Assembly (NCBI RefSeq): GCF_000827595.2
Contig: NZ_LN776183.1
Coordinates: 434,001-498,000 of the forward strand
Length of the DNA stretch: 64,000 nucleotides
Reading direction: 5' to 3'
Origin: Necropsobacter massiliensis
GTDB lineage: Bacteria > Pseudomonadota > Gammaproteobacteria > Enterobacterales > Pasteurellaceae
Positions within the stretch are counted from its first letter, which is position 1. Every line of letters starts with the position of its first letter. This document shows, piece by piece, positions 1 to 10,093 of this stretch. The position numbers and the translations under genes were made by a program. The notes beneath the pieces are model-generated. The model saw only the letters and a program-made list of their open reading frames with translations. It had not been told where the DNA came from and ran no database searches.

Positions 1-92
1 TAATTTTTATCCGAAAAATGGTTTTTTTAGGAAGAAATCATGCCAAAAAACCGCTAAATCTATTGAATTAACGGGCACTTTGCTATCAATGG
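1..92. other. left-edge non-coding tail
   Basis: These bases lie downstream of the bioD-like gene, whose stop codon is read on the minus strand. I see no gene and no recognisable RNA. The stretch is AT-rich with a short T-run. It may carry the terminator region of the minus-strand mlc-bioD pair, but no convincing hairpin is visible. Confidence 0.4.
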
Positions 93-821
93 CTATTTCA
101 CCAGCTCGGTTTGCAGATAAGTCAAGCGTTCAATATTGGTAATATATTGCCCCAACTCCTGGATTTCCGGTTTATGCACATAAGGAATCTTTCCTAATAA
201 CGGTGCATCAATTTTTGCGCTTAGCATATCGATAATTTCGGCATAATGCCCTAATCCCGGGTTAATTCGATTGGCAATCCATCCGATTAGCGGTAGCCCC
301 GACTGTTGTATTGACTGTACGGTTAATAACGAATGATTAATGCAACCTTCTTTAATACCGACCACCAATACCACTGGCATATTCCGACTTTTTGCCCAAT
401 CGGCGAAGGTGTAATCTTTATTTATCGGTGTCAGCCAGCCAAAGGCGCCTTCAACTAGAACGGATTGGTAACTGCCGACCAAACGATCCAAATCCGTATT
501 GATTTTATTAATATCAATCCGTTCGCTTTCTGCCGTTAACATCGGCAGGGTGTGCTCAAAACTGTAGCTGTTGATATCCTGATAACTGACATTCTCATTG
601 GTGGAATTCATTAATGTCAGTACATCCGGATTATTTTCCAAGCCATAATCACTTTCAAAGAAGCGTTGTGTTTCCGTATAAACTGGCTCATCCTGACCGC
701 AGGCAACAGGTTTGTAACCGACAATCTGAATTCCTGCATGCTGTAACGCCTGAATAATCGCACGGCTGGAAATGGTTTTACCGACATTGGTATCCGTACC
801 GGTGACAAAAAAGCTGCTCAT
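93..821 (-). CDS. bioD: dethiobiotin synthase, BioD2/YnfK type
   Basis: ATP-dependent dethiobiotin synthetase family: closes the ureido ring of 7,8-diaminopelargonate with CO2 and ATP in biotin synthesis (cytoplasm). Visible: P-loop GTDTNVGKT at residues 8-16, YKPVACG near 36-42, and VEGAFGW near 123-129 where the common form is VEGAGGW. The stretch with EGCINH and [18 protein letters not shown] is close to E. coli YnfK, the second BioD. Length 242 residues, close to the family size. It lies 86 bp downstream of the Mlc-like gene on the same strand, the same order as mlc-ynfK in E. coli, so co-transcription is likely. Whether it is the main biotin enzyme or a paralogue cannot be told here; no other bio genes are nearby. 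Confidence 0.88.
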   Translation of the reverse strand: MSSFFVTGTDTNVGKTISSRAIIQALQHAGIQIVGYKPVACGQDEPVYTETQRFFESDYGLENNPDVLTLMNSTNENVSYQDINSYSFEHTLPMLTAESERIDINKINTDLDRLVGSYQSVLVEGAFGWLTPINKDYTFADWAKSRNMPVVLVVGIKEGCINHSLLTVQSIQQSGLPLIGWIANRINPGLGHYAEIIDMLSAKIDAPLLGKIPYVHKPEIQELGQYITNIERLTYLQTELVK

Positions 822-907
822 TATCCTTCCTCTTGTTATGTTGTTCGGAGGGATTCTAAAGGAATTTTTAGTTACGGATATTGAGCTAACACAAGATTTG
901 ATGCATT

Positions 908-2128
908 TTATCGTTTATCTTGAATTAAATGCGCCAGCAAACTGCCGTCATAAATCCCCTGTTTGACTGCGGCGGTAATCACAATCGGGCTTTTCCAGTC
1001 ATATTGGCTGACAATCACTTCGGATTTGTGTTTATAAGGTTTGAGATAATCGCTTAAACGGGCGTTCAGCCGCGGTAAAAAAATATCCTTAGCCGTCAAT
1101 AAACTGGTGCTAAGCATAATCTTTTGCGAGGCAAAGAGATTAACCAGGTTCATCAGCAAATAAGCCAGCACGTCGGCGATATGATATAAAATATCTATTG
1201 CCGGACGCTCCCCTTGCTGCGCTTTTTGGCATAAAAACTGAATTTTTTCGGCATTATTGGGCAAGGCGTTGTTCGGATAAAACTGATCCGTCAGTTGATA
1301 AATCGCATCGTGAGTAATTTGGCGACTTGCCTGATAGCGGGTGACTTCCGGTAAATTCGGATGTAATCCGTCCTGTAGTGCGCTCAATTTCGGCACTATC
1401 ATGCGATCGATATTCATGCGCGATTTGTCATACAGAATTTTACCTTGTGACAGCACATTCAGATTGATGACATCATCTAGCTGGACAAAAAGCACGTTAT
1501 CACAGCCGATTACACTGCCTAAGGTTCCCTCCGCCAATAACCAATCTTGAAAATATTCCGTCACAAGAACCGGGATATTAAAGTGCGGTTCAAATAATGC
1601 TTTTAAATCCAGTTCCAGTCTAGTTTGCCCCAGACGGCACAATTTATTGGTACGGCGATCCAGTTCCCCGACAACCGCGATAGAAAAGGTGATCGGGTGA
1701 TTTAATTGCGGCTTGATTTGCAGGGTAAATTGTTTCAGGCACTGAAGCAAAACCTGATCCAACCGGGTTAAGTCCGCCTCGGTTAAAGGATAATCGATTT
1801 GTTGCAGTAATGAACCGTCCAGCCCGTATAGCAGGATATTAAAGCGATCTTCAAATAAAATTGCGCATAAGGATTGCCAATAAAACGGCGAGACACACAA
1901 CCCTACTGCCGGGCGTCCTCGGGTTTCCGTATTTCGTACCGCTCTTTCAATGATAAGATTTTCTTCTATCAGCTTACGGGTTAATGCGGTAATTGTGGCG
2001 GGAGCTAAGCGGGATAATTTGGATAAATCAATGCGTGAAATCTCTTCAAACTGTTCAATTAAACGGTAAATTTTACCTAACTGTTTTAATTTTAACGGTA
2101 ATTTATCTTCTCTTCTTACCTTGGTCAT
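908..2128 (-). CDS. mlc: Mlc/NagC-family (ROK) transcriptional repressor, zinc motif missing
   Basis: ROK-family regulator of 406 residues, the size of E. coli Mlc. A winged helix-turn-helix occupies about residues 33-57 ([18 protein letters not shown]), followed by GRPAVGL and a degenerate ROK domain. Mlc represses sugar-transport (PTS) genes and is sequestered by glucose enzyme II; that role is inferred from the family and from synteny with the downstream bioD/ynfK gene. Odd: the CxCGxxGC zinc-binding motif that normally follows a conserved GH in ROK proteins is absent; the matching region (about 240-275) has no cysteines. So a Mlc-like DNA-binding role is likely, but signal sensing may differ. 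The intergenic region to asnS holds a CRP-like site and palindromes. Confidence 0.75.
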   Translation of the reverse strand: MTKVRREDKLPLKLKQLGKIYRLIEQFEEISRIDLSKLSRLAPATITALTRKLIEENLIIERAVRNTETRGRPAVGLCVSPFYWQSLCAILFEDRFNILLYGLDGSLLQQIDYPLTEADLTRLDQVLLQCLKQFTLQIKPQLNHPITFSIAVVGELDRRTNKLCRLGQTRLELDLKALFEPHFNIPVLVTEYFQDWLLAEGTLGSVIGCDNVLFVQLDDVINLNVLSQGKILYDKSRMNIDRMIVPKLSALQDGLHPNLPEVTRYQASRQITHDAIYQLTDQFYPNNALPNNAEKIQFLCQKAQQGERPAIDILYHIADVLAYLLMNLVNLFASQKIMLSTSLLTAKDIFLPRLNARLSDYLKPYKHKSEVIVSQYDWKSPIVITAAVKQGIYDGSLLAHLIQDKR

Positions 2129-2143
2129 ATCATGCTCTATTTA

Positions 2144-2174
2144 ATTTATACCATAAAATTATTTCATTTATACC
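2144..2174. repeat. direct repeat ATTTATACC x2 in the mlc promoter
   Basis: ATTTATACC occurs at 2144-2152 and 2166-2174, a 22-bp period (two helical turns), directly upstream of the mlc start. Read on the minus strand each copy is GGTATAAAT and could be a -10 element or an operator half. Autoregulation is an inference. Confidence 0.5.
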
Positions 2175-2176
2175 AG

Positions 2177-2188
2177 TTAAGCGCTTAA
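2177..2188. promoter_or_regulatory. palindrome TTAAGCGCTTAA
   Basis: A perfect 12-bp palindrome between mlc and asnS. It is a candidate operator; the binding protein is unknown. Confidence 0.35.
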
Positions 2189-2211
2189 AAACAAGATTTT
2201 TACTCCAATTA

Positions 2212-2227
2212 TGTGTGCTAAGTCACA
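2212..2227. promoter_or_regulatory. CRP-like site between mlc and asnS
   Basis: TGTGTGCTAAGTCACA matches TGTGA-N6-TCACA at 9 of the 10 specified positions. Its centre is about 91 bp from the mlc start and about 98 bp from the asnS start. E. coli mlc is CRP-controlled, which makes mlc the likelier target. Confidence 0.6.
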
Positions 2228-2234
2228 AAAACAA

Positions 2235-2250
2235 AAAATGAATTCATTTT
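2235..2250. promoter_or_regulatory. palindrome AAAATGAATTCATTTT
   Basis: A perfect 16-bp palindrome upstream of asnS, a candidate operator. The central TGAATTCA resembles half of an ArgR box, but the spacing of a real ARG box does not fit. Confidence 0.35.
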
Positions 2251-2317
2251 GGTAATTTAACTGACTTGCGGTAAACTAAGCGGGTTTTTATTCGAAATTA
2301 TTTAATCTGAGGTGGAT

Positions 2318-3721
2318 ATGACAAAAATCGCATCAATTGTTGATGTATTGCAGGGTAAAATCGCTATCGGCGACAGCGTCACAGTACGCGGCTGGATTCG
2401 CACCCGTCGCGACTCCAAAGCCGGGCTTTCTTTTTTAGCCGTTTATGACGGTTCGTGTTTTGATCCGATTCAGGTGATCGCTAATAATGATATAGCCAAT
2501 TACGAAAATGAAATTCTGCGTTTAACTACCGGGTGTTCCGTGATTGTAACCGGTACCGTGGTAGAATCGCCGGCGCAGGGGCAGGCGGTTGAGATGCAAG
2601 CAAGCCGCGTAGAAGTCGTCGGCTGGGTGGAAGATCCCGATACGTATCCGATGGCGGCCAAACGTCACAGTATTGAATATTTGCGCGAAGTGGCGCATTT
2701 GCGTCCGCGTACCAATATTATCGGCGCGGTTGCCCGTGTGCGTCATTGCTTGGCGCAAGCTATTCACCGTTTCTTTCACGAGCAAGGCTTTTATTGGGTT
2801 GCCACACCGTTAATCACCGCCTCCGATACCGAAGGCGCCGGCGAAATGTTTCGTGTTTCCACGTTAGATCTAGAAAACTTACCGCGTAATGCGCAAGGTG
2901 CGGTGGATTTTTCGCAAGATTTTTTCGGTAAAGAATCATTTTTAACCGTATCCGGACAGCTTAACGGCGAAACCTATGCTTGCGCATTAAGCAAAATCTA
3001 TACCTTCGGTCCGACGTTCCGCGCCGAAAACTCAAATACGACCCGTCATTTGGCCGAATTTTGGATGATTGAACCGGAGGTTGCTTTCGCTAATCTAAAT
3101 GACAATGCAAAACTTGCGGAAGATATGCTGAAATATGTCTTTCGCGCGGTCTTAAACGAGCGTCGGGATGATTTGGCATTTTTTGCAAAACACGTCGATC
3201 AAGATGTGATTTCCCGTTTGGAACATTTTGTTCATTCTGATTTTGCCCAAATTGATTACACCGATGCCATTGAGATTCTATTAAAATCAGGTAAGAAATT
3301 CGAGTTCCCGGTGGCTTGGGGCATTGATCTGTCTTCCGAACACGAACGCTATCTTGCGGAAGAATACTTTAAATCACCGGTCGTGGTAAAAAATTACCCG
3401 AAAGAAATCAAAGCGTTCTATATGCGTTTAAATGACGACGGTAAAACCGTTGCGGCAATGGATGTCTTAGCGCCGGGCATCGGTGAAATTATCGGTGGTT
3501 CACAGCGTGAAGAACGTTTAGACGTGCTGGATAAGCGTATGGCTGAAATGGGCTTAAATCCGCAAGATTATTGGTGGTATCGTGATTTGCGTAAATATGG
3601 CACCGTACCGCATTCAGGTTTCGGTTTAGGCTTTGAGCGTTTGATTGTGTATGTGACCGGTTTACAAAACATTCGTGAAGTGATCCCGTTCCCGCGTTCA
3701 CCGCGCAACGCAAACTTCTAA
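2318..3721 (+). CDS. asnS: asparaginyl-tRNA synthetase
   Basis: Class II aminoacyl-tRNA synthetase charging tRNA-Asn in the cytoplasm. Visible: N-terminal OB-fold anticodon-binding domain (about residues 17-100), class II core with motif 2 [16 protein letters not shown], and C-terminal motif 3 region GFGLGFERL. Length 467 residues against 466 in E. coli. A GTG two codons upstream is in frame, but the ATG at 2318 is preceded by GAGG at a 5-nt distance, so it is the better start. It is transcribed divergently from mlc and followed by a clear terminator. Confidence 0.97.
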   Translation: MTKIASIVDVLQGKIAIGDSVTVRGWIRTRRDSKAGLSFLAVYDGSCFDPIQVIANNDIANYENEILRLTTGCSVIVTGTVVESPAQGQAVEMQASRVEVVGWVEDPDTYPMAAKRHSIEYLREVAHLRPRTNIIGAVARVRHCLAQAIHRFFHEQGFYWVATPLITASDTEGAGEMFRVSTLDLENLPRNAQGAVDFSQDFFGKESFLTVSGQLNGETYACALSKIYTFGPTFRAENSNTTRHLAEFWMIEPEVAFANLNDNAKLAEDMLKYVFRAVLNERRDDLAFFAKHVDQDVISRLEHFVHSDFAQIDYTDAIEILLKSGKKFEFPVAWGIDLSSEHERYLAEEYFKSPVVVKNYPKEIKAFYMRLNDDGKTVAAMDVLAPGIGEIIGGSQREERLDVLDKRMAEMGLNPQDYWWYRDLRKYGTVPHSGFGLGFERLIVYVTGLQNIREVIPFPRSPRNANF

Positions 3722-3736
3722 TAACTCCAACATAAC

Positions 3737-3767
3737 GGGCGGATATGATATCCGCCCTTACTTTTTT
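3737..3767 (+). terminator. asnS terminator
   Basis: GGGCGGATA and its complement flank a short loop, followed after three bases by six T residues. This is a typical rho-independent terminator just after the asnS stop. Confidence 0.85.
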
Positions 3768-3831
3768 GTACAATCTGCACGTTATTTTTATCAATACCGC
3801 CGAAGTGCGGTTCAAATTAGAGAAGAATTTT

Positions 3832-4296
3832 CTATTTGATAATTCTCAGATGAGAAGTGGATTTGTTTTTAACCTTAGCTTTTGCAGAACTATTTTCTGT
3901 ACTTGGCTTATCTACCGCGTCGGTAAAATCCAACGGCTGTTCGACGTTTATTTCACTATCCGACTCATCATAAGCGGCTTCGGGTTCAAACATTACGCCA
4001 TCGCCGTTTTCGCGAGCATAAATAGCCAGTGCCGCCCCCATTGGAATATAAATATCCTGCGGAATACCGCGAAAACGAGCGTTAAACTGGATAAAGTCAT
4101 TGGTAAGCTGTAAATTTCCGGTGGCGTTGGCAGATAAATTTAATACAATTTGTCCGTCTTTTACATATTCAACCGGCACTTTCACCCCGAAATACGTTGC
4201 ATCCACAACCAAATACGGCGTGAAATCATTATCCACTAACCAGTCATAATAGGCTCTCAATAAATAAGGACGCTTAGGTGAGGATCGATGTTGCAT
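3832..4296 (-). CDS. sspB: ClpXP adaptor SspB
   Basis: Stringent starvation protein B: binds ssrA-tagged polypeptides and tethers them to ClpXP for degradation. The N-terminal substrate-binding domain covers about residues 1-115 (RPYLLRAYYDWLVDNDFTPYLVVD is the start of the fold, quoted in part), then an acidic flexible linker, and the last residues LRIIK match the ClpX-binding tail (LRVVK in E. coli). Length 154. It begins 11 nt after the sspA stop with AAGGA upstream of its ATG, so it is the second gene of an sspAB operon. Confidence 0.95.
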   Translation of the reverse strand: MQHRSSPKRPYLLRAYYDWLVDNDFTPYLVVDATYFGVKVPVEYVKDGQIVLNLSANATGNLQLTNDFIQFNARFRGIPQDIYIPMGAALAIYARENGDGVMFEPEAAYDESDSEINVEQPLDFTDAVDKPSTENSSAKAKVKNKSTSHLRIIK

Positions 4297-4307
4297 CAGT
4301 GTTATCC

Positions 4308-4946
4308 TTATTTCTCATCCATCAGGTTTTTAGGTGCGGACTCGCCCACCGACTGTAAAAACGAATCGCGCTGAGCAACTCGCTCAATATAGGCTTTCAC
4401 CGCTTTACTGCCAGCGCCGGTAAACTCTACGCCTAATTGCTGCATTCGCCATAATAGCGGCGCAATGTAGCAATCTACCAAGCTGAATTCTTCACTCATA
4501 AAATATGCGGTTTGATTAAAAATCGGCGCAATGGCTAAAATTTCTTCTTTTAACTGTTTCAATGCCTTTGCGCGTTCGGCGCTCGAACCAGTTTCCGCTT
4601 TTACCAACACCGGGTACCAATCCTGTTCTATACGCATCATTAACAGACGGCTTTTACCACGTGCTACGGGATAAACCGGCATTAACGGCGGATGAGGAAA
4701 ACGCTCATCAAGATATTCCATAATAATTCGGGAGTTAAACAGAACAAGATCACGGTCAACCAACGTCGGTAGCGTGCCATAAGGATTTAATTCCATTAAG
4801 TCTTCCGATAATGCTTGCGGATCTACAATTTCCGTTTCATAAGCAACCCCTTTTTCCGCCAGTACGATGCGTACTTGGTGGCAGTAAATATCTGTTTTAT
4901 CAGAAAAAAGAGTCATTATTGAACGTTTATTTGCAGCGCTTGTCAT
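4308..4946 (-). CDS. sspA: stringent starvation protein A (RNA polymerase-associated)
   Basis: GST-fold protein that binds RNA polymerase and modulates sigma-70 transcription in starvation. The thioredoxin-like N-terminal domain (residues about 10-85) starts with the family-typical MTLFSDKTDIYCHQVRIVLA, followed by the all-helical GST C-terminal domain. Length 212, the usual size. GGAGG lies 5 nt upstream of the chosen ATG. It leads the sspAB operon; in E. coli rplM-rpsI precede it, here they do not. Confidence 0.95.
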   Translation of the reverse strand: MTSAANKRSIMTLFSDKTDIYCHQVRIVLAEKGVAYETEIVDPQALSEDLMELNPYGTLPTLVDRDLVLFNSRIIMEYLDERFPHPPLMPVYPVARGKSRLLMMRIEQDWYPVLVKAETGSSAERAKALKQLKEEILAIAPIFNQTAYFMSEEFSLVDCYIAPLLWRMQQLGVEFTGAGSKAVKAYIERVAQRDSFLQSVGESAPKNLMDEK

Positions 4947-5255
4947 CTATTCCTCCGACGACCTTGGGTAATTTCATAAAAAGGGCGTTTATTTTACCAC
5001 AAACCCTATAGGGATTTCCAAGAAATAGCCTAAAATTTTTAGTTATCACGCGCCTAAATATACCATTGCAAGATAGCATAAGACGAATATCAAAATAACC
5101 AAGCCGATGTGGGGATAACTGCGAACTCACGCCGTGCTTTTATGATTTTATAAATAAAATCAATAAATTAAAATTTAACAACAAGGTGCATTTTGACTAA
5201 AACAGCTTGTGCGCGTTAAAGTTGGGCGCAGGTTATTTTTATCGCACCAACTTTT
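4947..5255. other. intergenic region upstream of sspA
   Basis: About 310 bp without a gene. It must hold the sspA promoter (minus strand). A hairpin at about 5217-5253 (AAGTTGG paired with CCAACTT, T6 on the plus strand) lies next to the end of the PHP gene and looks like a terminator, although its T-run is on the strand opposite to the neighbouring genes. No tRNA or riboswitch is recognised. Confidence 0.4.
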
Positions 5256-6083
5256 TTATTCCCAAAGCTGCCAAATCGGCGGGCAATGTTCGGGCAGTTG
5301 CAGTGAGCGTCCCAATTCCACCCAGCCACAAGGATAATGAAAATCCGAGCCGACAGAACCGAATAAATCGAATTCCACCGCCCAGCGGGCTAATAGCTGA
5401 CGTTGATCATTCGTCTGTCCGCAACCTGCTACTTCCAGCCCATCACCACCCCATTGTTTAAACGCGGCAATGAGCTTTTTTACCCATTTCGCGGTTAACG
5501 TATAACGCAGCGGATGTGCCAATACCGCTACCCCGCCCGCCTGATGAATCACTTCAATGGCGGTAGGAATATCCGCCCATTGCGCTTTCACATACGCAGA
5601 TTTGCCCTGCGCAAGATATCGCTTAAACGCCTGCCCTTCGTTGGATACTTTGCCAATCTGCACCAGATAGCGGGCATAATGAGCGCGGGTGACTTCTCCT
5701 GCGGTGAGTTTGCACGCCTGCGCAAACGCATCGGGAATTCCCGCTTTTGCCAGCTTATCGCCGATCTCAATGGCGCGTTGATGACGTTTTTGAGCCTGCT
5801 CCGCTAAAAGTGCGGTCATTTTTTCATGCGTTTCATCAATGTGAAGTCCGACAATATGAATTGCCCGGTTTTCCCATGCGGTAGAAATTTCCACCCCGCT
5901 AATTAGCCTAATCCCTGCTAATGCCGCCTGCGTTCGCGCTTCAGGTAATCCCGCCGTCGTATCGTGATCGGTTAATGCCAGCACGTTCACCCCTTGCTCA
6001 ACCGCACGCAGCACCACCTGCGCCGGCGTCAACACGCCGTCTGACGCACTACTGTGGCAATGTAAATCATAGACTTTCGTCAT
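5256..6083 (-). CDS. rnm: PHP-domain 5'-3' exonuclease/phosphoesterase (RNase AM, YciV family)
   Basis: PHP-family metal-dependent phosphoesterase. E. coli YciV (RNase AM) matures rRNA 5' ends and also degrades 3',5'-bisphosphorylated nucleotides. Metal-ligand motifs are visible: HCHSSASDG near residues 8-16, TDHDT near 38-42, and GSDFH near the C-terminus. Length 275, close to the family (about 290). AGGAG stands 4 nt before the ATG. It is probably monocistronic; pyrD lies upstream on the same strand with a 67-bp gap. Confidence 0.88.
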   Translation of the reverse strand: MTKVYDLHCHSSASDGVLTPAQVVLRAVEQGVNVLALTDHDTTAGLPEARTQAALAGIRLISGVEISTAWENRAIHIVGLHIDETHEKMTALLAEQAQKRHQRAIEIGDKLAKAGIPDAFAQACKLTAGEVTRAHYARYLVQIGKVSNEGQAFKRYLAQGKSAYVKAQWADIPTAIEVIHQAGGVAVLAHPLRYTLTAKWVKKLIAAFKQWGGDGLEVAGCGQTNDQRQLLARWAVEFDLFGSVGSDFHYPCGWVELGRSLQLPEHCPPIWQLWE

Positions 6084-6150
6084 GAGGCTCCTAAAAATAA
6101 AGTATCAAGTGCGGTGGATTTCTCAAATGTTATGGTTACAAACCATTCCG

Positions 6151-7170
6151 CTATTTAATCGCCTTTACCAAGGCTTTAACCAGTGCCGGACCGTGGTAAA
6201 TCAAACCTGAATAAATCTGTAGCAAGGCGGCGCCGGCATTCATTTTTTCCTGTGCGTTTGCTACACCGTCAATGCCACCGCTGCCGATAATCGGAATATC
6301 ACCTTGTAATTCTTGATGGAGGCGCGCGATGATTTCAGTGCTTTTATGTTGTAGCGGTTTTCCGCTCAGACCGCCAGTTTCCTGGGCGTGTTTTAATCCG
6401 GTGACCGCATCACGCGAAATGGTGGTATTGGTTGCAATGACGCCGTCTATGGCATAACGACGCAAGGTATCGGCAATCTGCACCACTTCCGCTTCAGTTA
6501 AATCCGGCGCAATTTTAACCGCGATCGGTACATATTTATTATATTGCTCAGCCAACACTTTCTGGCGCGCTTTAATGCCCTGTAATAAATCTTCCAGCGC
6601 CTCGCCATATTGCAATCGGCGCAAATCCGGTGTGTTCGGCGAGGAAATGTTTACCGTAATATAGCCAGCGTAATTGTAGGCTTTGTTCAGGCAGTAAATA
6701 TAATCCTCTTTTCCCCTTTCAATCGGAGTGGTTTTATTTTTCCCGATATTGATACCGATAACACCGCGATATTTCGCTTTTTTGACATTTTCCACCACAT
6801 AATCGATTCCTTTATTATTGAAACCGTTACGGTTGATAATGCCCTCGGCTTCAATCAGACGAAACTGACGCGGTTTCTGATTTCCGTCTTGTGCCAGCGG
6901 TGTGACGGTGCCGACCTCAATAAAACCGAATCCCATTGCACCGAAACCATCAATGGCTTCCGCGTTTTTATCGGCGCCCGCCGCCAGTCCAATCGGATTT
7001 TTAAAAGTAATCCCCATCACGGTTTTTTCATTGCCTTTCGGGCAAGCCAGCGCCGCTTTCATTAAGGGTTGCAGCGGTGAATTGCCGGCGATTTTCAGTA
7101 ATTGGATGGTTAAATCATGGGCATTTTCCGCATCAAGGGAAAAAATCGCTTTTCTGATCAATGAATACAT
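6151..7170 (-). CDS. pyrD: dihydroorotate dehydrogenase (quinone), class 2
   Basis: Oxidises dihydroorotate to orotate with FMN and passes electrons to membrane quinone (fourth step of pyrimidine synthesis). Class 2 features: an N-terminal amphipathic membrane-binding segment ([20 protein letters not shown]), [12 protein letters not shown] region, and [11 protein letters not shown] around residue 172 carrying the class 2 catalytic Ser. Length 339, against 336 in E. coli. It is followed downstream by the PHP gene and separated from pepN by a USS-pair terminator. Confidence 0.97.
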   Translation of the reverse strand: MYSLIRKAIFSLDAENAHDLTIQLLKIAGNSPLQPLMKAALACPKGNEKTVMGITFKNPIGLAAGADKNAEAIDGFGAMGFGFIEVGTVTPLAQDGNQKPRQFRLIEAEGIINRNGFNNKGIDYVVENVKKAKYRGVIGINIGKNKTTPIERGKEDYIYCLNKAYNYAGYITVNISSPNTPDLRRLQYGEALEDLLQGIKARQKVLAEQYNKYVPIAVKIAPDLTEAEVVQIADTLRRYAIDGVIATNTTISRDAVTGLKHAQETGGLSGKPLQHKSTEIIARLHQELQGDIPIIGSGGIDGVANAQEKMNAGAALLQIYSGLIYHGPALVKALVKAIK

Positions 7171-7234
7171 AGTCGTTTATCTCTCGGAGATGATGATTAT
7201 AAAGGCGGACACTGGGTCCGCCGCAAAATTAATC

Positions 7235-7264
7235 GAAAGTGCGGTTAATTTTACCGCACTTTTC
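7235..7264 (-). terminator. pepN terminator made from inverted uptake sequences
   Basis: AAAGTGCGGT and ACCGCACTTTT lie 7 bp apart, giving a 10-bp stem downstream of the pepN stop. Inverted uptake signal pairs are known to serve as terminators in Pasteurellaceae. Confidence 0.7.
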
Positions 7265-7303
7265 AGAGGTTAGACAATCCGCCGTGTTGAAATTATCAGG
7301 CGG

Positions 7304-9913
7304 TTAGCGCAGTGCTTTTTCTATCTTTTCATACAAATCTTTAGACAGATTATCCACTTCACTTAAACGTTCCAACGCTCGTTTCATCAAGGTTTGTCTT
7401 TGGGCATCATAACGCGCAAAACGGATCAGCGGTTCAATCAAACGTGAAGCCACCTGCGGATTTTTTTCATTCAGGCGGATTAAAATATCCGTTAAAAAAC
7501 GATAGCCCGAACCGTCAGCGGCATGGAACGCTTTCAGATTTTGTGCCGTAAAAGTACCGATTAAAGCACGTACTCGGTTAGGATTATTAAAATTAAAACT
7601 CGGATGATCCATTAACTGCACCACTTCATGCAGGATATGTTCATCCGGACGGCTCGCCTGTAAGGCAAACCATTTGTCCATTACCAGCCCGTCTTGCCGC
7701 CATTTTTGCTCAAAATCGCGCAACAGATTTTCACGGCAGGCAAGCTGTGCCTTGGTCGCGGCATTTAGCGCGGCAAGGCTGTCGGTCATATTATCGGCAT
7801 AGAGATAATGTTTGTTGACCAAATTATTACCCAATGTGGTATAAGCCAGATAATTCAAACACAGATTACGCAAACCGCGCAATGCCATATCATGCTGCTC
7901 AACACGGTATTCTTCCAAGCGAATTCGGTTATAGGTTTTCAGCAGTAATTCTTTCAGATTATCGGCAATAGTGCGCTGCATAAAATCACGAACCGCGGTA
8001 ATGCCGTCCGGATCAATAATTTTAAATAACTCGGCAAATTCCGTTTCTTTCGGCAGCGTTAAAATCAGACAGGTTAACGCCGGGTCTTGTTGATAGTGCT
8101 CCAACACCTGATAAAGTGCGGTCAGAATTTCCGCAGAAAAATCAAGGGTCAATGCTTGTTGATAATTGGATAAGTTACGACGTAACTCCGCATTGAACAG
8201 CATTTGCACCGCATCCCAACGGACGAAATCATTTTTAGCGAATTTCAGCAGTGTAATCAATTGGTTAGTAGTGTAATCATAATCCAGTTTGACCGGCGCA
8301 GAGAAATCACATAACAATGCTGGCACCGGACGACTGTAAATGTTATGGAACTCAAAAGTCTGATCTTTATGCACAACATCCAGCACATCACTCACCGCCT
8401 GACCGTCGTGCTGCAATGCTTGAGCAATGCCGTTTTCATCATACAACGCGATTTTCAACGGAATATGCAAATTGACTTTATCCATTTGATCAGCGGTTGG
8501 CGGAGTGATCTGCGAGACATGCAAACGATAAATATGCTGTTTTTCATCATAACTGTCACTAACCGTCAGCTCCGGCGTACCGGATTGACTGTACCAACGG
8601 CGAAACTGGTTTAAATCCGCCCCCGTTGCCCGCTCCATGGCGGAAACAAAATCCTCACAGGTTGCCGCTTTGCCGTCGTTTTCCGCGATATACCGCTTCA
8701 TCCCAGCCTGAAAACCTTGTTCCCCCAACAAGGTATGCAGCATGCGAATCACTTCCGCGCCTTTTTCATACACTGTCATGGTATAAAAGTTATTCATTTC
8801 GATCACTTTTTCCGGGCGAATCGGATGCGACATCGGGCTTGCGTCTTCGGCAAACTGCACGGTGCGTAGAAACTTCACATTATTAATGCGATTAACTGCC
8901 CGCGATCCGGTATCGGACGAAAATTCCTGATCACGAAAAACCGTCAACCCTTCTTTCAGACTTAGCTGAAACCAGTCGCGGCAGGTGACGCGGTTCCCCG
9001 TCCAGTTGTGAAAATATTCGTGCGCAATCACACTTTCAATCGCCAAATAATCGTCGTCTGTTGCGGTTTGCGGGTTTGCCAACACATATTTAGAATTAAA
9101 AATATTCAGCCCTTTATTTTCCATGGCGCCCATATTGAAGAAATCCACCGCCACGATCATATAAATATCCAAATCGTATTCCAGATCGAAACGTTGTTCA
9201 TCCCATTTCATCGCTTTTTTCAGGCTTTGCATTGCCCAATCGGCACGGTTCAGATTGCCACGATCCACATACAGTTCCAGCGCCACTTCTCTGCCGCTTT
9301 TAGTCGTAAACTTATCGCGTAGCAAATCGAAATCGCCAGCGACTAAAGCAAATAAGTAGCTCGGTTTTGGAAAAGGATCCTGCCATTCCACCCAATGACG
9401 CCCGTCTTGAGTTTCACCGCTGGCAATGCGATTGCCGTTAGACAGCAAATAAGGATATTTGCTTTTATCGGCGGTAATTTTGGTGGTATAACGGGCCAAC
9501 ACATCCGGTCTGTCTAGCATATAGGTAATTTGACGGAAACCTTCCGCTTCACATTGCGTGCACAGTGCATCGCCCGATTGATACAGCCCCTGTAAGGAGG
9601 TATTGTCCGCCGGCGCCAAATTGGTCACGATCTCCAGCTCAAACTGTTCCGCCTCCTGTGCGGTTAAATTCAAGGTCAGGCTTTCGTTATTTTGTTGATA
9701 ATCCTTAAACACTTTACCGTTTAAGCGGATTGAGGCAAACTGAAATCCCTGCCCGTCCAAACGCAATGTTTCGGCATCAGAATTTAAACGCTGAAATCGG
9801 CTTGTTGCCGTAACGACGGTTTTTTGTGGGTCAAGTTGAAAATCAAGGTAGATATCGGTAACGGTAAAATCGGGGGTTTTATAATCTTTTCTATATTTAG
9901 CTTTAGCGAGCAT
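7304..9913 (-). CDS. pepN: aminopeptidase N (M1 family)
   Basis: Zinc metallo-aminopeptidase that releases N-terminal residues from peptides in the cytoplasm. Visible: exopeptidase motif GAMENKG near residue 262, zinc site HEYFHNW near 298 with the third ligand Glu about 19 residues later (LKEGLTVFRDQEF), and the long helical C-terminal domain typical of bacterial PepN. Length 869 against 870 in E. coli. TAGGT 7 nt before the ATG serves as ribosome-binding site. Single gene with a USS terminator. Confidence 0.97.
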   Translation of the reverse strand: MLAKAKYRKDYKTPDFTVTDIYLDFQLDPQKTVVTATSRFQRLNSDAETLRLDGQGFQFASIRLNGKVFKDYQQNNESLTLNLTAQEAEQFELEIVTNLAPADNTSLQGLYQSGDALCTQCEAEGFRQITYMLDRPDVLARYTTKITADKSKYPYLLSNGNRIASGETQDGRHWVEWQDPFPKPSYLFALVAGDFDLLRDKFTTKSGREVALELYVDRGNLNRADWAMQSLKKAMKWDEQRFDLEYDLDIYMIVAVDFFNMGAMENKGLNIFNSKYVLANPQTATDDDYLAIESVIAHEYFHNWTGNRVTCRDWFQLSLKEGLTVFRDQEFSSDTGSRAVNRINNVKFLRTVQFAEDASPMSHPIRPEKVIEMNNFYTMTVYEKGAEVIRMLHTLLGEQGFQAGMKRYIAENDGKAATCEDFVSAMERATGADLNQFRRWYSQSGTPELTVSDSYDEKQHIYRLHVSQITPPTADQMDKVNLHIPLKIALYDENGIAQALQHDGQAVSDVLDVVHKDQTFEFHNIYSRPVPALLCDFSAPVKLDYDYTTNQLITLLKFAKNDFVRWDAVQMLFNAELRRNLSNYQQALTLDFSAEILTALYQVLEHYQQDPALTCLILTLPKETEFAELFKIIDPDGITAVRDFMQRTIADNLKELLLKTYNRIRLEEYRVEQHDMALRGLRNLCLNYLAYTTLGNNLVNKHYLYADNMTDSLAALNAATKAQLACRENLLRDFEQKWRQDGLVMDKWFALQASRPDEHILHEVVQLMDHPSFNFNNPNRVRALIGTFTAQNLKAFHAADGSGYRFLTDILIRLNEKNPQVASRLIEPLIRFARYDAQRQTLMKRALERLSEVDNLSKDLYEKIEKALR

Positions 9914-10047
9914 AGCAACGACCTAAAATACAACCAGAAATGGAATGGAAAAATTGCCGTTAGGATATGATTTTTAAGCTCAAGTTGCAAGCGGGATTTC
10001 GTTTGCTCACAGTGTGTTTTTCTGCGCCATTTCCTAGACGGGTAATA

Positions 10048-10087
10048 AAAGTGCGGTGAAAAAATTCATAAAATTTCACCGCACTTT
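10048..10087 (-). terminator. ansB terminator (inverted uptake sequences)
   Basis: AAAGTGCGGTGAAA and TTTCACCGCACTTT form a 14-bp stem with a 12-base loop just after the ansB stop; the minus-strand side ends in TTTTATT. Confidence 0.75.
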
Positions 10088-10093
10088 CAACCG

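Noticed and set aside
3745..4113. 122-codon plus-strand frame over sspB
   Set aside because: Antisense shadow of sspB, starting inside the asnS terminator region.
5207..5461. Plus-strand frame opposite the PHP phosphoesterase
   Set aside because: Shadow of the real minus-strand gene, with proline/serine-rich nonsense composition.
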